A DNA stretch of 64,000 nt from Massilia sp. PDC64 (GCF_900101265.1 NZ_FMZS01000001.1:558001-622000), one strand, 5' to 3'; positions 19,283-31,967 are shown, counted from the stretch's first letter. The notes: generated by a model not told the origin, from the sequence alone. Translations and numbers: made by a program.

Positions 19283-19413
19283 TCGGCCACAAACCAAGGC
19301 CCATCCGATCTGTCTATCGTGGATGTTGCCGCTGACCGTGCAGCGTCATCGTCCACTTCGCGTGAACGGTGGCGCCACTCCTCCCCCGGTCGGCGGCGCC
19401 TCCCCTTCATCCT

Positions 19414-20220
19414 TCAAGTCCGCGCCCGCCACTCCGCCCGCCACTCCGCCAGGTAATGCTGCGGCGTCTTGCCGAGCAGCTTGCGGAACATGCTCGTGAA
19501 CGCGCTCGGGCTCGCGTAGCCGAGTGCCTGCGCGATCCTGCCCACGCTCTCGCCGCGCGCCAGCATCTCGAACGCATGCGCCAGGTGCACCTGCTGCACC
19601 CATTGGCGGTAGTGCAGGCCCGTTTCGCGGGGAAACAGCCGGATCAGCGTGCGCGCGCTGGCACCCGCGTCGAGCGCGTAATCGTCGAGCCGGCGCTGGC
19701 TGGCGGGGTGCGCCATGATGTCCGTACACAAGGCTTGCAGGCGGCGGTCGCGCGGCCACGGGACGGCGATCGGCACCGTCTCCATCGCGGCCAGTTCCGA
19801 CAGGATCAGCCGCGCCAGCGCCTCGCCGCGCCCGCCGGGCGGATAGTCGACGGGCTCCGCGGACAGCGCCAGGATCAGCTCGCGCAGCAGCGGACTCACT
19901 TCCAGCACCTTGCAGCCGTCGACAAGGCCGCCGGCGGCATCCTGCTCGATGTACAAGGTGCGCATGTTCACGCGGCTGAGCATCGTCAGTTCGTGCACGA
20001 TGCCGGGCGCGATGAGGAGCGCCCGGCGCGGCGGGATGATCCACACGCCCAGCTCCGTACGCACCCGCATCACGCCCTCGCTGGCGTACAGCAGCTGCAC
20101 CCACGGGTGGCTATGGGCTTCGACCAGTTCGCCGTGCTGCACTTCGGACGGCACGGCCGTCACGCTGCGCGGCAGTTTGCGGAATTTCTGGCGGTAGCGG
20201 GGGGAAGGCGCGATTGTCAC
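19414..20220 (-). CDS. AraC-family transcriptional regulator
   Basis: 268 residues if it starts at GTG 20220 (VTIAPSPRYRQKF); an upstream ATG would overlap the divergent transporter and is unlikely. The N-terminal cupin-like domain (HGELVEAHSHPWVQLLYASEGVMRV) is followed by two helix-turn-helix motifs (YALDAGASARTLIRLFPRETGLHYRQWVQQ and SVGRIAQALGYASPSAFTSMFRKLLGKTPQHYL). It is probably the regulator of the adjacent MFS exporter. 75 bases separate the two starts. Confidence 0.9.
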   Translation of the reverse strand: MTIAPSPRYRQKFRKLPRSVTAVPSEVQHGELVEAHSHPWVQLLYASEGVMRVRTELGVWIIPPRRALLIAPGIVHELTMLSRVNMRTLYIEQDAAGGLVDGCKVLEVSPLLRELILALSAEPVDYPPGGRGEALARLILSELAAMETVPIAVPWPRDRRLQALCTDIMAHPASQRRLDDYALDAGASARTLIRLFPRETGLHYRQWVQQVHLAHAFEMLARGESVGRIAQALGYASPSAFTSMFRKLLGKTPQHYLAEWRAEWRART

Positions 20221-20295
20221 TTGGACGACGAAAAATGGAATATACGTTCGAATCGACAATATTACACTGGGCTGCCATTCCCATCGAAGATCATC

Positions 20296-21513
20296 ATGAC
20301 CACGCCAACCTCGCCCGCCACAACGCACGCCGGGCCGGCCAGCGCCGCGCCCGGGACCGTGCTCCAGATCCTGTTTTCCGTCGCCTTCGTGCACCTGCTG
20401 AACGATTGCGTGCAGGCCGTGCTGCCGTCGATCTACCCGCTATTGAAAGCGCAGTTCGCGCTCAGCTTCACGCAGGTCGGCCTGATTACGCTGACGTTCC
20501 AGTGCACCGCCTCGCTGCTGCAGCCGTGGATCGGCCTGTACACCGACAAGCGTCCGATCCCCTTCCTGCTGCCGGCCGGGATGTGCGTGACCCTCGCGGG
20601 CGTCGCGCTGCTGGCCGTCGCCGGCACCTTCCCCATGCTGCTGCTGGCCGCGGGCATGATCGGCATCGGCTCGTCGACCTTCCACCCGGAAGCCTCGCGC
20701 GTGGCGCGGCTCGCGTCCGGCGGACGCTTCGGCTTCGCGCAATCGCTGTTCCAGGTGGGCGGCAACCTCGGCTCCGCGTTCGGCCCGCTGCTGGCCGCCG
20801 CCATCATCGTGGGCCGCGGGCAGGGCCGCATCGCGTGGTTCATGCTGTTCATCCTCGTCGCCGTGATCGTGCTCGTGGGCGTCTCCCGCTGGTACGGCAG
20901 CCACCTCAAGACGATCACGCGCAAGGCCGCCGCCCACGCGGGACCGGTGCTGCCGCGCGCGACCGTCATCCGCGCGCTCGCGGTGCTGGCCATGCTCGTG
21001 TTCTCGAAATACGTCTACATGGCGAGCCTGTCGAGCTATTACACGTTCTACCTGATCGAGAAATTCCACGTCCCCGTCGGCACCGCGCAGCTGTACCTGT
21101 TCGTGTTCCTGGCGGCCGTCGCGGCCGGCACGTTCGCGGGCGGCCCGATCGGCGACCGCATCGGCCGCAAGCGCGTGATCTGGGTCTCGATCCTCGGCGC
21201 CGCGCCGTTCACGCTCGCGCTGCCGTATGCGGACCTGTTCTGGACCGGCGCGCTGTCGGTGGTGATCGGGCTCGTGATGTCGTCCGCGTTTTCCGCGATC
21301 GTCGTGTTCGCGCAGGAGCTCGTGCCGGGCAAGGTCGGCATGATCGCGGGGATCTTTTTTGGACTGATGTTCGGCGTCAGCGGCATCGGCGCGGCGGCCA
21401 TGGGGCATCTGGCCGACGTGGCCGGGATCGAGACCGTCTATCGGATCGCGTCGTTCCTGCCGTTGCTGGGGATACTGGCGGCGTTTTTGCCGAAGATCGA
21501 AGCGCGTAAATAG
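20296..21513 (+). CDS. MFS transporter, fosmidomycin-resistance (Fsr)-like
   Basis: 405 residues, about 12 membrane segments. The N-terminus after a short Ala/Thr-rich leader reads LFSVAFVHLLNDCVQAVLPSIYPLLKAQFALSFTQVGLITLTFQ, which is typical of the Fsr group of drug efflux carriers. GTFAGGPIGDRIGRKRVIWVSILG is the central MFS loop. The start at 20296 follows AAGA but no strong Shine-Dalgarno. The divergent AraC gene is its likely regulator. Real substrate unknown. Confidence 0.9.
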   Translation: MTTPTSPATTHAGPASAAPGTVLQILFSVAFVHLLNDCVQAVLPSIYPLLKAQFALSFTQVGLITLTFQCTASLLQPWIGLYTDKRPIPFLLPAGMCVTLAGVALLAVAGTFPMLLLAAGMIGIGSSTFHPEASRVARLASGGRFGFAQSLFQVGGNLGSAFGPLLAAAIIVGRGQGRIAWFMLFILVAVIVLVGVSRWYGSHLKTITRKAAAHAGPVLPRATVIRALAVLAMLVFSKYVYMASLSSYYTFYLIEKFHVPVGTAQLYLFVFLAAVAAGTFAGGPIGDRIGRKRVIWVSILGAAPFTLALPYADLFWTGALSVVIGLVMSSAFSAIVVFAQELVPGKVGMIAGIFFGLMFGVSGIGAAAMGHLADVAGIETVYRIASFLPLLGILAAFLPKIEARK

Positions 21514-21530
21514 CCGCACCGCTTAACAGC

Positions 21531-21616
21531 GTCGCCCCCGCGCAGGCGGGGGCCCAAGTTCTGCACGCATTATCGCAACGCGTGCAAATTGGGTCCCTGC
21601 CTTCGCAGGGACGACG
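21531..21616. repeat. REP-like palindromic pair, copy 2
   Basis: Palindromes CCCCCGCGCAGGCGGGGG and TCCCTGCCTTCGCAGGGA flank an internal segment with GCACGC...GCGTGC. The boundaries GTCG...CGAC are as in copy 1 (9031-9114). It lies between converging genes. Confidence 0.8.
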
Positions 21617-21624
21617 TTTCACCG

Positions 21625-23487
21625 CTAGCTGTCCAGGTGCGAGATCAGCGCCCTGCGCCCTTCCCCTTCACCTTCCACCGCCGCCGGCGGCAACGCCCGC
21701 GCATGGTGCACGTCGACGGAGATGCCGACCGCCATGATGTCGATGAGGAGCAGCTGCAGGATCCGCGAAATCATCGCGAGGAAGTGCGTGCTGTCCTCCG
21801 CGTGGTCCACGGCCAGCAGCACGTCCGCGCGGCGCGCGAGCGGCGACTGGCTGTTGCAGATGGCGATGACGTCCGCACCGGCCGCGCGTGCCGCATCCAC
21901 GGCCGACAGCAGGTCCGGCAGGCGGCCCGAGTTCGAGATCGCGACGACCACGTCACCGGGCCCCAGCAGCTCGGCCGCCAGCTTGAACAGGTGCGAGTCG
22001 CCGTACAGCGCCGTCGGGATGCGGAAGCGGAAGAACTTGTGCTGGCCATCCAGCGCCACCACGCGCGAATTCCCCATCGCGTAAAACTCCACCCGTTTCG
22101 CGCGGCTCACCAGTTCGATCGCACGGTCGATGGCGCGCACGTCCAGCTGGTCGCGGAACTGCAGGATCGCCGAGATCGTGTTGTCGATGACCTTCGCCGA
22201 CAGGTCGTGCGTGCTGTCGCTGCCGCGCACCTGGCTGTGGCGCACGGGGATCGAGCCCGTGAGGCTGCTCGCGAACTTCAGCTTGAAATCGGCGAGGCCG
22301 AGGAAGCCGAGCGAACGGCAGAAACGGATCACGGTGGGCTGGCTCACGTCCGCCAGCTTCGCGATGCCGGCGATCGGTTCGTTCAGCACGAGGCGCGGCT
22401 GTTCCAGCACGAGGGCCGCCACGCGCTGCTCGGCCGGCGTCAGTTCCGGACGCAGCTTGTGGATGCGGTCCATCAGCGTGTTGCCGCCGCTGCGGCCGCG
22501 CAGGTGTTCCGACAGGATGTTCGCGACACCGTCGAACGCCACGTGCGGCGTCGAGATCACGTACGTCGGGATGTCGGACAGGTAGCTGGAAAAACGGCCC
22601 TTCGCTTCGAAACGCGTGCGGAACGGCGACGTCCTGAACCACTCGCCCAGGCGCGGCACGATGCCGCCGCCGATGAAGATGCCGCCGAACGCGCCGAGCG
22701 TCACCGCCAGGTTCGCCGCGGCGCCGCCCAGCATGCCGCAGAAGCATTCCAGCACTTCGAGGCACAGCGGATCGTGGTCGTCGAGCGCACCCGTGATGAT
22801 CTCGGCGGACGTGCGCGCGGGCGCATCCACGCCGTTGCGTTCCGCCAGCGCGCGGTGGATGATCTCCATGCCGGGGCCGGAAATCAGGCGCTCGTTCGAC
22901 ACGTGGCTCCATTCGCGCCACGCGGTCTGCAGGATCGCGAACTCGCGCTCGTCGCTGGGCGCGAAGTTGACGTGGCCGCCCTCGCTGCCGAGGGTGACGA
23001 AGCCGTCGACGGTCGGGATGCCGCCGGAGACGCCCAGGCCCGTGCCCGGTCCGAGCACGCCCAGCACGGCGCCCGGCACGGGTTTGCCGGGCCCCACCTG
23101 CATCAGGTCCGATTCCTTCAGGCCCGGGATCGCCATCGCCAGCGCCGTGAAGTCGTTCACGATCAACAGTGTGTCCAGCCCGAGCTCGCGCCGCACGGCG
23201 TCCGTGGAGAATTCCCACGGCCGGTTCGTCATGCGCACATAGTCGCCGTCGACGGGGTTCGCGAGCGCGAGCGCGCCGTGGTGCAGGCGCGTGTCCGCGT
23301 GTTCGGCGAGGTAGAAGCGCAGCATCGGGACGATGCCCGAAAAGTCGTCGCACTTCAGCACGCGCACCGAGCGATAGGTGCCGGGCGCGGTCTGCAGCGC
23401 GAAGCGTGCATGCGTCGCGCCGATGTCGGCCAGCAGGCGCGGGCCGTCGGCGAACGCGGTGCGCGTATTGTCTGGTTGCTCTTCCAT
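21625..23487 (-). CDS. glk: Bifunctional glucokinase / RpiR (HexR-like) transcriptional regulator, copy 1
   Basis: 620 residues. Residues 1 to about 330 are a bacterial glucokinase (LLADIGATHARFAL phosphate loop, SEGGHVNFAPSDEREFAI, GGAAANLAVTLGAFGGIFIGGGIVPR). After a short linker comes an RpiR helix-turn-helix (LTPAEQRVAALVLEQPRLV, then LADVSQPTVIRFCRSLGFLGLADFKLKFA), then a SIS sugar-phosphate-binding domain (FYAMGNSRVVALDGQHKFFRF). The second half resembles HexR, the repressor of hexose catabolism that senses 2-keto-3-deoxy-6-phosphogluconate. The start shares one base with the alpha-glucosidase stop (TAATG). A close paralogue is at 34100-35968. Confidence 0.95.
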   Translation of the reverse strand: MEEQPDNTRTAFADGPRLLADIGATHARFALQTAPGTYRSVRVLKCDDFSGIVPMLRFYLAEHADTRLHHGALALANPVDGDYVRMTNRPWEFSTDAVRRELGLDTLLIVNDFTALAMAIPGLKESDLMQVGPGKPVPGAVLGVLGPGTGLGVSGGIPTVDGFVTLGSEGGHVNFAPSDEREFAILQTAWREWSHVSNERLISGPGMEIIHRALAERNGVDAPARTSAEIITGALDDHDPLCLEVLECFCGMLGGAAANLAVTLGAFGGIFIGGGIVPRLGEWFRTSPFRTRFEAKGRFSSYLSDIPTYVISTPHVAFDGVANILSEHLRGRSGGNTLMDRIHKLRPELTPAEQRVAALVLEQPRLVLNEPIAGIAKLADVSQPTVIRFCRSLGFLGLADFKLKFASSLTGSIPVRHSQVRGSDSTHDLSAKVIDNTISAILQFRDQLDVRAIDRAIELVSRAKRVEFYAMGNSRVVALDGQHKFFRFRIPTALYGDSHLFKLAAELLGPGDVVVAISNSGRLPDLLSAVDAARAAGADVIAICNSQSPLARRADVLLAVDHAEDSTHFLAMISRILQLLLIDIMAVGISVDVHHARALPPAAVEGEGEGRRALISHLDS

Positions 23488-25115
23488 TATGCGATTGTAC
23501 CGAACCAGCCGCCGTACGGGGGCAGCGTGACGGTCGTGCCGTTCACGTCGCCGGACAGGCCGTGGCCTTCCAGCTTCTTCGCGCCCGCCGCTTCAGGCCA
23601 GTCGAACGTCAGCGGTGCGTTGGTCACGTTGAACACGGCCAGCACCGGCGGGAAGCCCTCCTCGTCGCGGCGCAGCGCCAGCGCCTGTTCCGGCACGTCG
23701 AAGAACGTGATCTCGCCGCGCGTCAGCTGCGGCAGGTTGCGGCGCCACTTGATGATGTTGCGCGCGAAGTTCAGCGTCGATTGCGGGTCCTTGTCCTGGC
23801 CTTCCTCGGCCAGCGCCACATGCTCGGGCGGTACCGGCAGCCACGGTTTGCCGGTGGTGAAGCCGGCATTCGGCGCTGCGCTCGTCCACGGCATCGGCGT
23901 GCGGCAGCCGTCGCGGCCCTTGAACTCGGGCCAGAACGTGATGCCGTACGGGTCCTGCAGCAGTTCATAAGGCACGTCCGCTTCCGGCAGCGCCAGTTCG
24001 TCGCCCTGGTACAGGCACGGCGTGCCTTTCAGCGACAGCTGCAGCGCCAGCACGAGTTTGGACAGTGCGGGCGTCCATTCTCCGCTCGACCAGCGCGTGG
24101 CGACGCGGATGCTGTCATGGTTACCGACCGACCACGACGCCCAGCCATCCTTCACGCGCGCATTGAATTCCTCGACCTGGCGGCGGATGTGGCGGCTGGA
24201 GAACTGGGGCGTCAGCAGGTTGAAGCTATAGGCCATGTGCAGCTTGTCGCCGCCGGACGTGTAATCGGCCATCACGGCCAGCGAATCGTCCGCGCCCACT
24301 TCGCCGATCGCGACGGCGCCGTATTCGTCCAGCAGCTTGCGCAGCCTTTGCAGGAACGCGATGTTCTCGGGCTGGGTCTTGTCGTGGATGTGGGCCTGCA
24401 TGCCGTACGGATTCACGTCCGTGACGGTCGACGTGTCGCGCACGAGGGCCGGCGGATTGCTCTTGAGCGAACGGTCGTGGAAATGGAAGTTGCACGCGTC
24501 CATGCGCACGCCGTCGACGCCCCGCTCGAGCCAGAAGCGCAGCGAATCCAGGTGCGCCTGCTGCACTGCGGGATTATGGAAGTTCACCTGCGGCTGGTTC
24601 ACGAGGAAGTTGTGCATGTAGTACTGCTTGCGGCGGCTGTCCCACTGCCACGCCGAGCCGCCGAACACGGACAGCCAGTTGTTGGGCGGGTTGCCGTCCG
24701 GGAGAGGATCGGACCACACGTACCAGTCGGCCTTCGGATTGTCGCGGCTCGAGCGGCTCTCGACGAACCACGGATGGTTCTCGGCCGTGTGCGCCATCAC
24801 CTGGTCGATCATGATCTTCAGGCCGAGGCTGTGCGCCTTCGCGATGAGCGCGTCGAAATCGGCCAGGGTGCCGAACAGCGGGTCGACGTCGCAGTAGTCC
24901 GCGATGTCGTAGCCGAAGTCCTTCATCGGCGACTTGAAGAACGGCGACAGCCAGACGATGTCCACGCCCAGGCTGGCGATGTAATCCAGCCTGGCGGTGA
25001 TGCCCGGCAGGTCGCCGACGCCATCGCCATTCGTATCGAGATAGCTGCGCGGGTAGACCTGGTAGATGATGGCTTCGCGCCACCACGGATGCTTGTCGTG
25101 CGAGGAAGTGGTCAT
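23487..25115 (-). CDS. Alpha-glucosidase, GH13 (cytoplasmic)
   Basis: 542 residues, no signal peptide. Opens HPWWREAIIYQVYPRSYLDTNGDGVGDLPGITARLDYIASLGVDIVWLSPFFKSPM, the start of GH13 oligo-1,6-glucosidases and alpha-glucosidases. The nucleophile is the Asp in GVRMDACNF, the acid/base is the Glu in AIGEVGAD, and the transition-state stabiliser is the Asp in VGNHDSIR. It cleaves imported maltodextrins to glucose, which the overlapping downstream glucokinase would phosphorylate. The upstream region carries a HexR-like operator shared with the divergent pullulanase. Confidence 0.94.
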   Translation of the reverse strand: MTTSSHDKHPWWREAIIYQVYPRSYLDTNGDGVGDLPGITARLDYIASLGVDIVWLSPFFKSPMKDFGYDIADYCDVDPLFGTLADFDALIAKAHSLGLKIMIDQVMAHTAENHPWFVESRSSRDNPKADWYVWSDPLPDGNPPNNWLSVFGGSAWQWDSRRKQYYMHNFLVNQPQVNFHNPAVQQAHLDSLRFWLERGVDGVRMDACNFHFHDRSLKSNPPALVRDTSTVTDVNPYGMQAHIHDKTQPENIAFLQRLRKLLDEYGAVAIGEVGADDSLAVMADYTSGGDKLHMAYSFNLLTPQFSSRHIRRQVEEFNARVKDGWASWSVGNHDSIRVATRWSSGEWTPALSKLVLALQLSLKGTPCLYQGDELALPEADVPYELLQDPYGITFWPEFKGRDGCRTPMPWTSAAPNAGFTTGKPWLPVPPEHVALAEEGQDKDPQSTLNFARNIIKWRRNLPQLTRGEITFFDVPEQALALRRDEEGFPPVLAVFNVTNAPLTFDWPEAAGAKKLEGHGLSGDVNGTTVTLPPYGGWFGTIA

Positions 25116-25254
25116 GTGGTGTCTCTCCAGTAATTTTACGCAATATACAGGATGACATCGGCAATGACAATCGGCGCAAAAATGGTCAGCTATAGCAAAT
25201 CTTCATTTAAATCATTGACTTACGCATTTACACATAAAAAACATCTCAACCAGC

Positions 25255-25271
25255 CGGTAGTCAAACTACAT
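25255..25271. promoter_or_regulatory. HexR-like operator F (aglA/pullulanase)
   Basis: CGGTAGTCAAACTACAT matches TGTA-N7-TACA at 7 of 8 positions. It lies 44 bases upstream of the pullulanase start and 140 upstream of the alpha-glucosidase-glucokinase operon. Confidence 0.6.
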
Positions 25272-25314
25272 CAATCAGTGTTAACCTGTCGCGTCAACAA
25301 AACACCTCCCCACC

Positions 25315-28029
<2,715 letters not shown>

Positions 28030-28134
28030 ACGGCGCGCGCCCGTGGTGGCGCCGGTGCCAGGATCCTGTCGTCCATCCCAGCGCCGGGAAGGCGAGCTAC
28101 CGGATCGTGCTGGACGCGGATTTCGCCTGATCGC

Positions 28135-29178
28135 TCAGGCCGGCGCAGCGTGCGCGACATCCCTCTTGCCGCGCGCCTTGACGCCATACATGGCGCGGTC
28201 CGCCGCACCGAACAGGCGCATCGGATCGTAGTCGCCGCCGGCGGTCGCGATGCCGATGCTGCAGCCGACGCGGGCCTGCACGTCGCCTACCGCGACCGGT
28301 TCGCACACGACGTCCAGCATGCGCGCGGCCAGCGCATCGAGCGCCGCACGGGACGTGCCGGTCGTGATGCAGGCGAATTCGTCGCCGCCGAGACGGGCCA
28401 CCATGTCGCCCTTGCGGCTCGCCGCGCGCAGCCGCGCCGCGACCGTGCGCAGCACCTCGTCGCCGGCCAGGTGGCCCAGCGTGTCGTTGACCTGCTTGAA
28501 GCCGTCCAGGTCGATCAGCAGCAGCGACACCGGACTCGCCAGCCGCTCGGCACGCGCGAGCGCCAGCCCGAGCTCGTGGTCGAACGCGGCGCGGTTGGCC
28601 AGGCCCGTCAATGCGTCGTGCTGCGCGCGGTACAACAACTCCTGCTGCGTCAGGCGCGATTCCGTGACGTCGCGCGCGATCGCATACGTGTGCATCATCG
28701 CGCGCCCGTCCTTGGTCGGCGCCGGCGTGGTCCAGGCGAGCCAGCGGTAGCGGCCATCCTTGTGACGCGCGCGCGATTCGAAGTTCACGCCGTCGGTGCC
28801 CGCGGCGATCGTGCGCATGTGCGCGACCACGGCCGCCACGTCGTCCGGATGCACGGCCTCCTCCAGCGGCACGCGCATGAACTCCTCCGGCGTATAGCCC
28901 AGCAGGCGTTCGACGGCCGGATTCACGCGCAGCAGGCGTCCATCCAGGTCGTGCACGACGAGCATGTCGAGCGAGTTGGTGAAGAACCAGTCCCACCCTT
29001 CCTTGATTTCCTCGTATTCGCGCAGGCGCGCGTCGACGTTGCACGCCACGCGCAACAATTCCTCGCGGTCCTGTTCGATGCTGGCGATCTTGTGCTCGAG
29101 TTCGGCCATCTTGTCGACCTGGCGGCGCAGGTATTCGAGCAGTTCGGATTGGGGAAGCTGGATGAGTTCGGTAGGCAT
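28135..29178 (-). CDS. PAS domain-containing diguanylate cyclase
   Basis: 347 residues. An N-terminal coiled coil (SELLEYLRRQVDKMAELEHKIASIEQDREELLRVA) precedes one PAS domain with a PAC segment (about residues 60-190), then a GGDEF domain with the active GGDEF motif at 264-268. The product-inhibition site RKGD (RxxD) lies at 255-258, five residues upstream, so cyclic di-GMP feedback is likely. No membrane segment. ATG 29178 was chosen because it begins the coiled coil; a longer start at 29256 is possible. Confidence 0.92.
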   Translation of the reverse strand: MPTELIQLPQSELLEYLRRQVDKMAELEHKIASIEQDREELLRVACNVDARLREYEEIKEGWDWFFTNSLDMLVVHDLDGRLLRVNPAVERLLGYTPEEFMRVPLEEAVHPDDVAAVVAHMRTIAAGTDGVNFESRARHKDGRYRWLAWTTPAPTKDGRAMMHTYAIARDVTESRLTQQELLYRAQHDALTGLANRAAFDHELGLALARAERLASPVSLLLIDLDGFKQVNDTLGHLAGDEVLRTVAARLRAASRKGDMVARLGGDEFACITTGTSRAALDALAARMLDVVCEPVAVGDVQARVGCSIGIATAGGDYDPMRLFGAADRAMYGVKARGKRDVAHAAPA

Positions 29179-29361
29179 GGAGGTGTCGGCGGAGATGCCG
29201 CGGGCAGGCGGACATGATTGTAACACTTTGATTCCACGAGGCAATTCTAGTGACAACGGCTGTTGTCATTCCGGGACAGGTCTTTACATCGGCTGGACCA
29301 GTTGCAACCCCGGTCCAGCCACTCTACAATGAGCCGACAACAGGCCACCTTCACGGAAACC

Positions 29362-30840
29362 ATGAGACTCGCGTTCCTTGCCGCCCTCGCCCTCTGCGCC
29401 TCGGCCGGCGCCGCCACCCGGTTTCCGGCGAACGGGGCCACCAACGTCAATCCGGACACGCACCTCGTGCTGCGTTTTTCGAGTCCGCCGACGGTCGGCC
29501 GCGCCGGCACGATCCGCATCTACGACGCGGCCGACGACCGCCTGGTCGACGAACTGGACCTGGGCATCCCGGCCGGCCCCACGGAACGGGCGCCCGGTCC
29601 GTATCCACCCTACCTCGCCACGGCTTACGACTACGGCGGCCCGCGCCGCACCAATGCCGACACGAAGCCGGGCACGCCGTCGGCGCCGGGCGTCCAGCCT
29701 GCCGCCGGCAACTACCAGCTGACGATCATCGGCGGCTTCACGGACGGTTTTCATTTTTATCCCGTGATCGTGCACGGCAACGAGGCCACGATCACTCCGC
29801 ACCACGACCTGCTCCGCTACGGGAAAACGTATTACGTGCGGATCGACCCGGGCGTGCTGACGGTGGCCGACGGCAGCTTCAAGGGCGTCGAGGACTGGCG
29901 CTTCACGACGAAGGCCCGTGCGCCGGCCGCGGATGCGCGTCGCATCACGGTGGCGGCGGACGGCAGCGGCGATTTCTCCACCGTGCAGGGCGCGCTCGAC
30001 TGGGTGCCGGACAACCACGCGGGCCGCGTCACGATATTCGTGAAGAATGGCGACTACGAGGAGATCGTCTACGCCCGCAACCAGCACGACGTCACGGTGC
30101 AAGGCGAAAGCCGCGACGGCGTGCGCATCCATTACGCGAACAACGAGGTGTTCAATCCGCATCCGCCGAACGTGGGCACGAACGAGTTGCCGGGCACGTT
30201 CCCGTCGCGGCGCGCGGCGTTCGCGCTCGACCATGTGCGCGACATGGTGCTGGACAACCTCACCATCGCGACGACGGCGAACGGCCAGGCGGAAGGCCTG
30301 CTGCTCAACGGCGAGCGCACCATCGTGAAGAACGTGACGATCGAGGGTGCCGGCGACGCGCTGCAGACGAACGGCAGCGCGTACTTCGAGAACATCCGCC
30401 TGACGGGCACCGGCGACACGATCCTCGGTCGCGGTCCGGCCTACTTCCGCCACTGCGAGATCGCATCGCGCGGCGCGTTCATGTGGGTCCGGAACACGCA
30501 GGCCAACCACGGCAACGTGTTCGACCACTGCACGTTCCGTGCGACCGGCGGCGAGACCGTGCTGGCGCGCCTGCCCGACAACAAGGGCCGCAATTATCCG
30601 TATGCGGAAGCGGTGCTGCTCGATGCGACCCTGGTCGGCATCGCGCCCGAAGGCTGGGGACCGATCGACGGCGATGCGACGCACGTGCGGTTCTGGGAAT
30701 TCAACAGCCGCACCGCGGACGGCAAGCCGGTGGACGTCAGCAGGCGGCATCCAGCATCACGCCAGCTCGACGCGGAGACGAGCGCGCGCTACCGCGATCC
30801 GGCCTGGGTGCTGGGCGGCTGGACGCCTCACTCGCCCTGA
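29362..30840 (+). CDS. Secreted pectinesterase (CE8) with N-terminal Ig-like domain
   Basis: 492 residues. The start at 29362 begins a signal peptide (MRLAFLAALALCASAGAA) after CACGGAAACC. Residues about 20-170 form a bacterial Ig-like (Big_5) domain (FPANGATNVNPDTHLVLRFSSPP ... DWRFTTK). The rest is a CE8 beta-helix (VAADGSGDFSTVQGALDWVP, GDALQTNGSAYFENIRL, then TGDTILGRGPAYFRHCEI with the catalytic Asp). It de-esterifies pectin. No pectate lyase lies nearby. Its 3' end overlaps the convergent AraC gene by 13 bases. Confidence 0.9.
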   Translation: MRLAFLAALALCASAGAATRFPANGATNVNPDTHLVLRFSSPPTVGRAGTIRIYDAADDRLVDELDLGIPAGPTERAPGPYPPYLATAYDYGGPRRTNADTKPGTPSAPGVQPAAGNYQLTIIGGFTDGFHFYPVIVHGNEATITPHHDLLRYGKTYYVRIDPGVLTVADGSFKGVEDWRFTTKARAPAADARRITVAADGSGDFSTVQGALDWVPDNHAGRVTIFVKNGDYEEIVYARNQHDVTVQGESRDGVRIHYANNEVFNPHPPNVGTNELPGTFPSRRAAFALDHVRDMVLDNLTIATTANGQAEGLLLNGERTIVKNVTIEGAGDALQTNGSAYFENIRLTGTGDTILGRGPAYFRHCEIASRGAFMWVRNTQANHGNVFDHCTFRATGGETVLARLPDNKGRNYPYAEAVLLDATLVGIAPEGWGPIDGDATHVRFWEFNSRTADGKPVDVSRRHPASRQLDAETSARYRDPAWVLGGWTPHSP

Positions 30841-31838
30841 CGATTCCCCTTGCGGTAATCGGTCGGACTGCTGCCCGTCCACTGCTTGAAGGCGCGGCAA
30901 AAACCGGTGGCGTCGGCGAAGCCCAGGTCGAACGCCAGCGCCGCCACGCCCGTGTTCGAGTTGGCGAGGCGGTGGACGGCGATGTCGCGCCGCAGGCCAT
31001 CCTTCACCTGCTGGAAGCGCGTGCCCTCCTCCGCGAAGCGCCGGTTGAGCGTTCGTACCGACACGTGCAGGGCCTGCGCGAGATCCTGAATCGTCACGGG
31101 CTGCGCGATGTGCTGCTCGAGATACGCGCGCGTCCGCGCCATCAGCGTGCCGCGCTGCCCGGCGCTGAACGTCCAGTCTTCCGGCGCGCGTTTCAGGAAC
31201 GCCCACAGCTCGTGCTTCTCGCGCTTGAACTGTCCGGCGCAATCCGCGTATGAAAAATAAATGCCCGTCGCCTCCGCCCCGAAGCGCACCTCGCCGGGGA
31301 ACAGGAACGCATAGTCTTCCGCGTGCCGCGGGCGCGGGAACGGGAATTCGATGCGGTGCAGGCCGATCTCCCGGTCGAGCAGCCACGATGCGATCCCGTG
31401 GATCAGCTTCATCATCAGTTCGTGGCCCAGCGGCGTGACGGGCGTGCCGGGCGCCCTTTCCACCAGGGCCAGGCGCACCAGGTCGTTCTTCGTGGAGATC
31501 TGCAGCCGGTAATCGTCCAGCAGCAGGTTCCAGAAACGGACGAAGCGGTTCAGCGCGACGAGCACCGTCGGCGCATCCAGGAGGCTGAGCATCAGGTATT
31601 TCAAGGTGCCGCTCCGGATCGGCCGGGACCACAATCCCAGCATCTCGTCGTCCAGCGTCGCCGCGATCGTCCGGTACAGCGCGACATACTGCTGGCGTGT
31701 GAGCCGTGCATCGGGCTGGTCGAGCAGCGATGGCGGAATGGCCGCGCCGGCGAGCGCCTGGGCCGCCACGTCGTCGCCGTGCCGGGTGCGGATGGCGTGC
31801 AACATCCCGTGCAGGAAGTGGGAAGAGAGCGTGATCAT
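30828..31838 (-). CDS. AraC-family transcriptional regulator with PF12625-type N-terminal domain
   Basis: 336 residues. The N-terminal half (HFLHGMLHAIRTRHGDDVAAQALAGAAIPPSLLDQPDARLTRQQYVALYRTIAATL) is of the arabinose-binding/OruR type. The C-terminal HTH pair is VTIQDLAQALHVSVRTLNRRFAEEGTRFQQVKDG and AALAFDLGFADATGFCRAFKQWTGSSPTDYR. It is divergent from fabF, 129 bases apart. It may control fabF or act elsewhere; the ligand is unknown. Confidence 0.92.
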   Translation of the reverse strand: MITLSSHFLHGMLHAIRTRHGDDVAAQALAGAAIPPSLLDQPDARLTRQQYVALYRTIAATLDDEMLGLWSRPIRSGTLKYLMLSLLDAPTVLVALNRFVRFWNLLLDDYRLQISTKNDLVRLALVERAPGTPVTPLGHELMMKLIHGIASWLLDREIGLHRIEFPFPRPRHAEDYAFLFPGEVRFGAEATGIYFSYADCAGQFKREKHELWAFLKRAPEDWTFSAGQRGTLMARTRAYLEQHIAQPVTIQDLAQALHVSVRTLNRRFAEEGTRFQQVKDGLRRDIAVHRLANSNTGVAALAFDLGFADATGFCRAFKQWTGSSPTDYRKGNRQGE

Positions 31839-31924
31839 GCCGTGATTATGGCGCGTTTTGCATACTGATTGGCGCGATGCACCAACTTTTCGCCCACAGC
31901 ATCCCTATACTGGCGCCTGAATGC

Positions 31925-31940
31925 TACGCCGTATGGCGTA
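31925..31940. promoter_or_regulatory. Palindrome in the AraC/fabF control region
   Basis: TACGCC-GTAT-GGCGTA is a perfect inverted repeat 28 bases upstream of the fabF start. It is a possible operator; nothing else identifies its binder. Confidence 0.45.
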
Positions 31941-31967
31941 TTTTGCAAACCGTTGGGGGAGCATGGA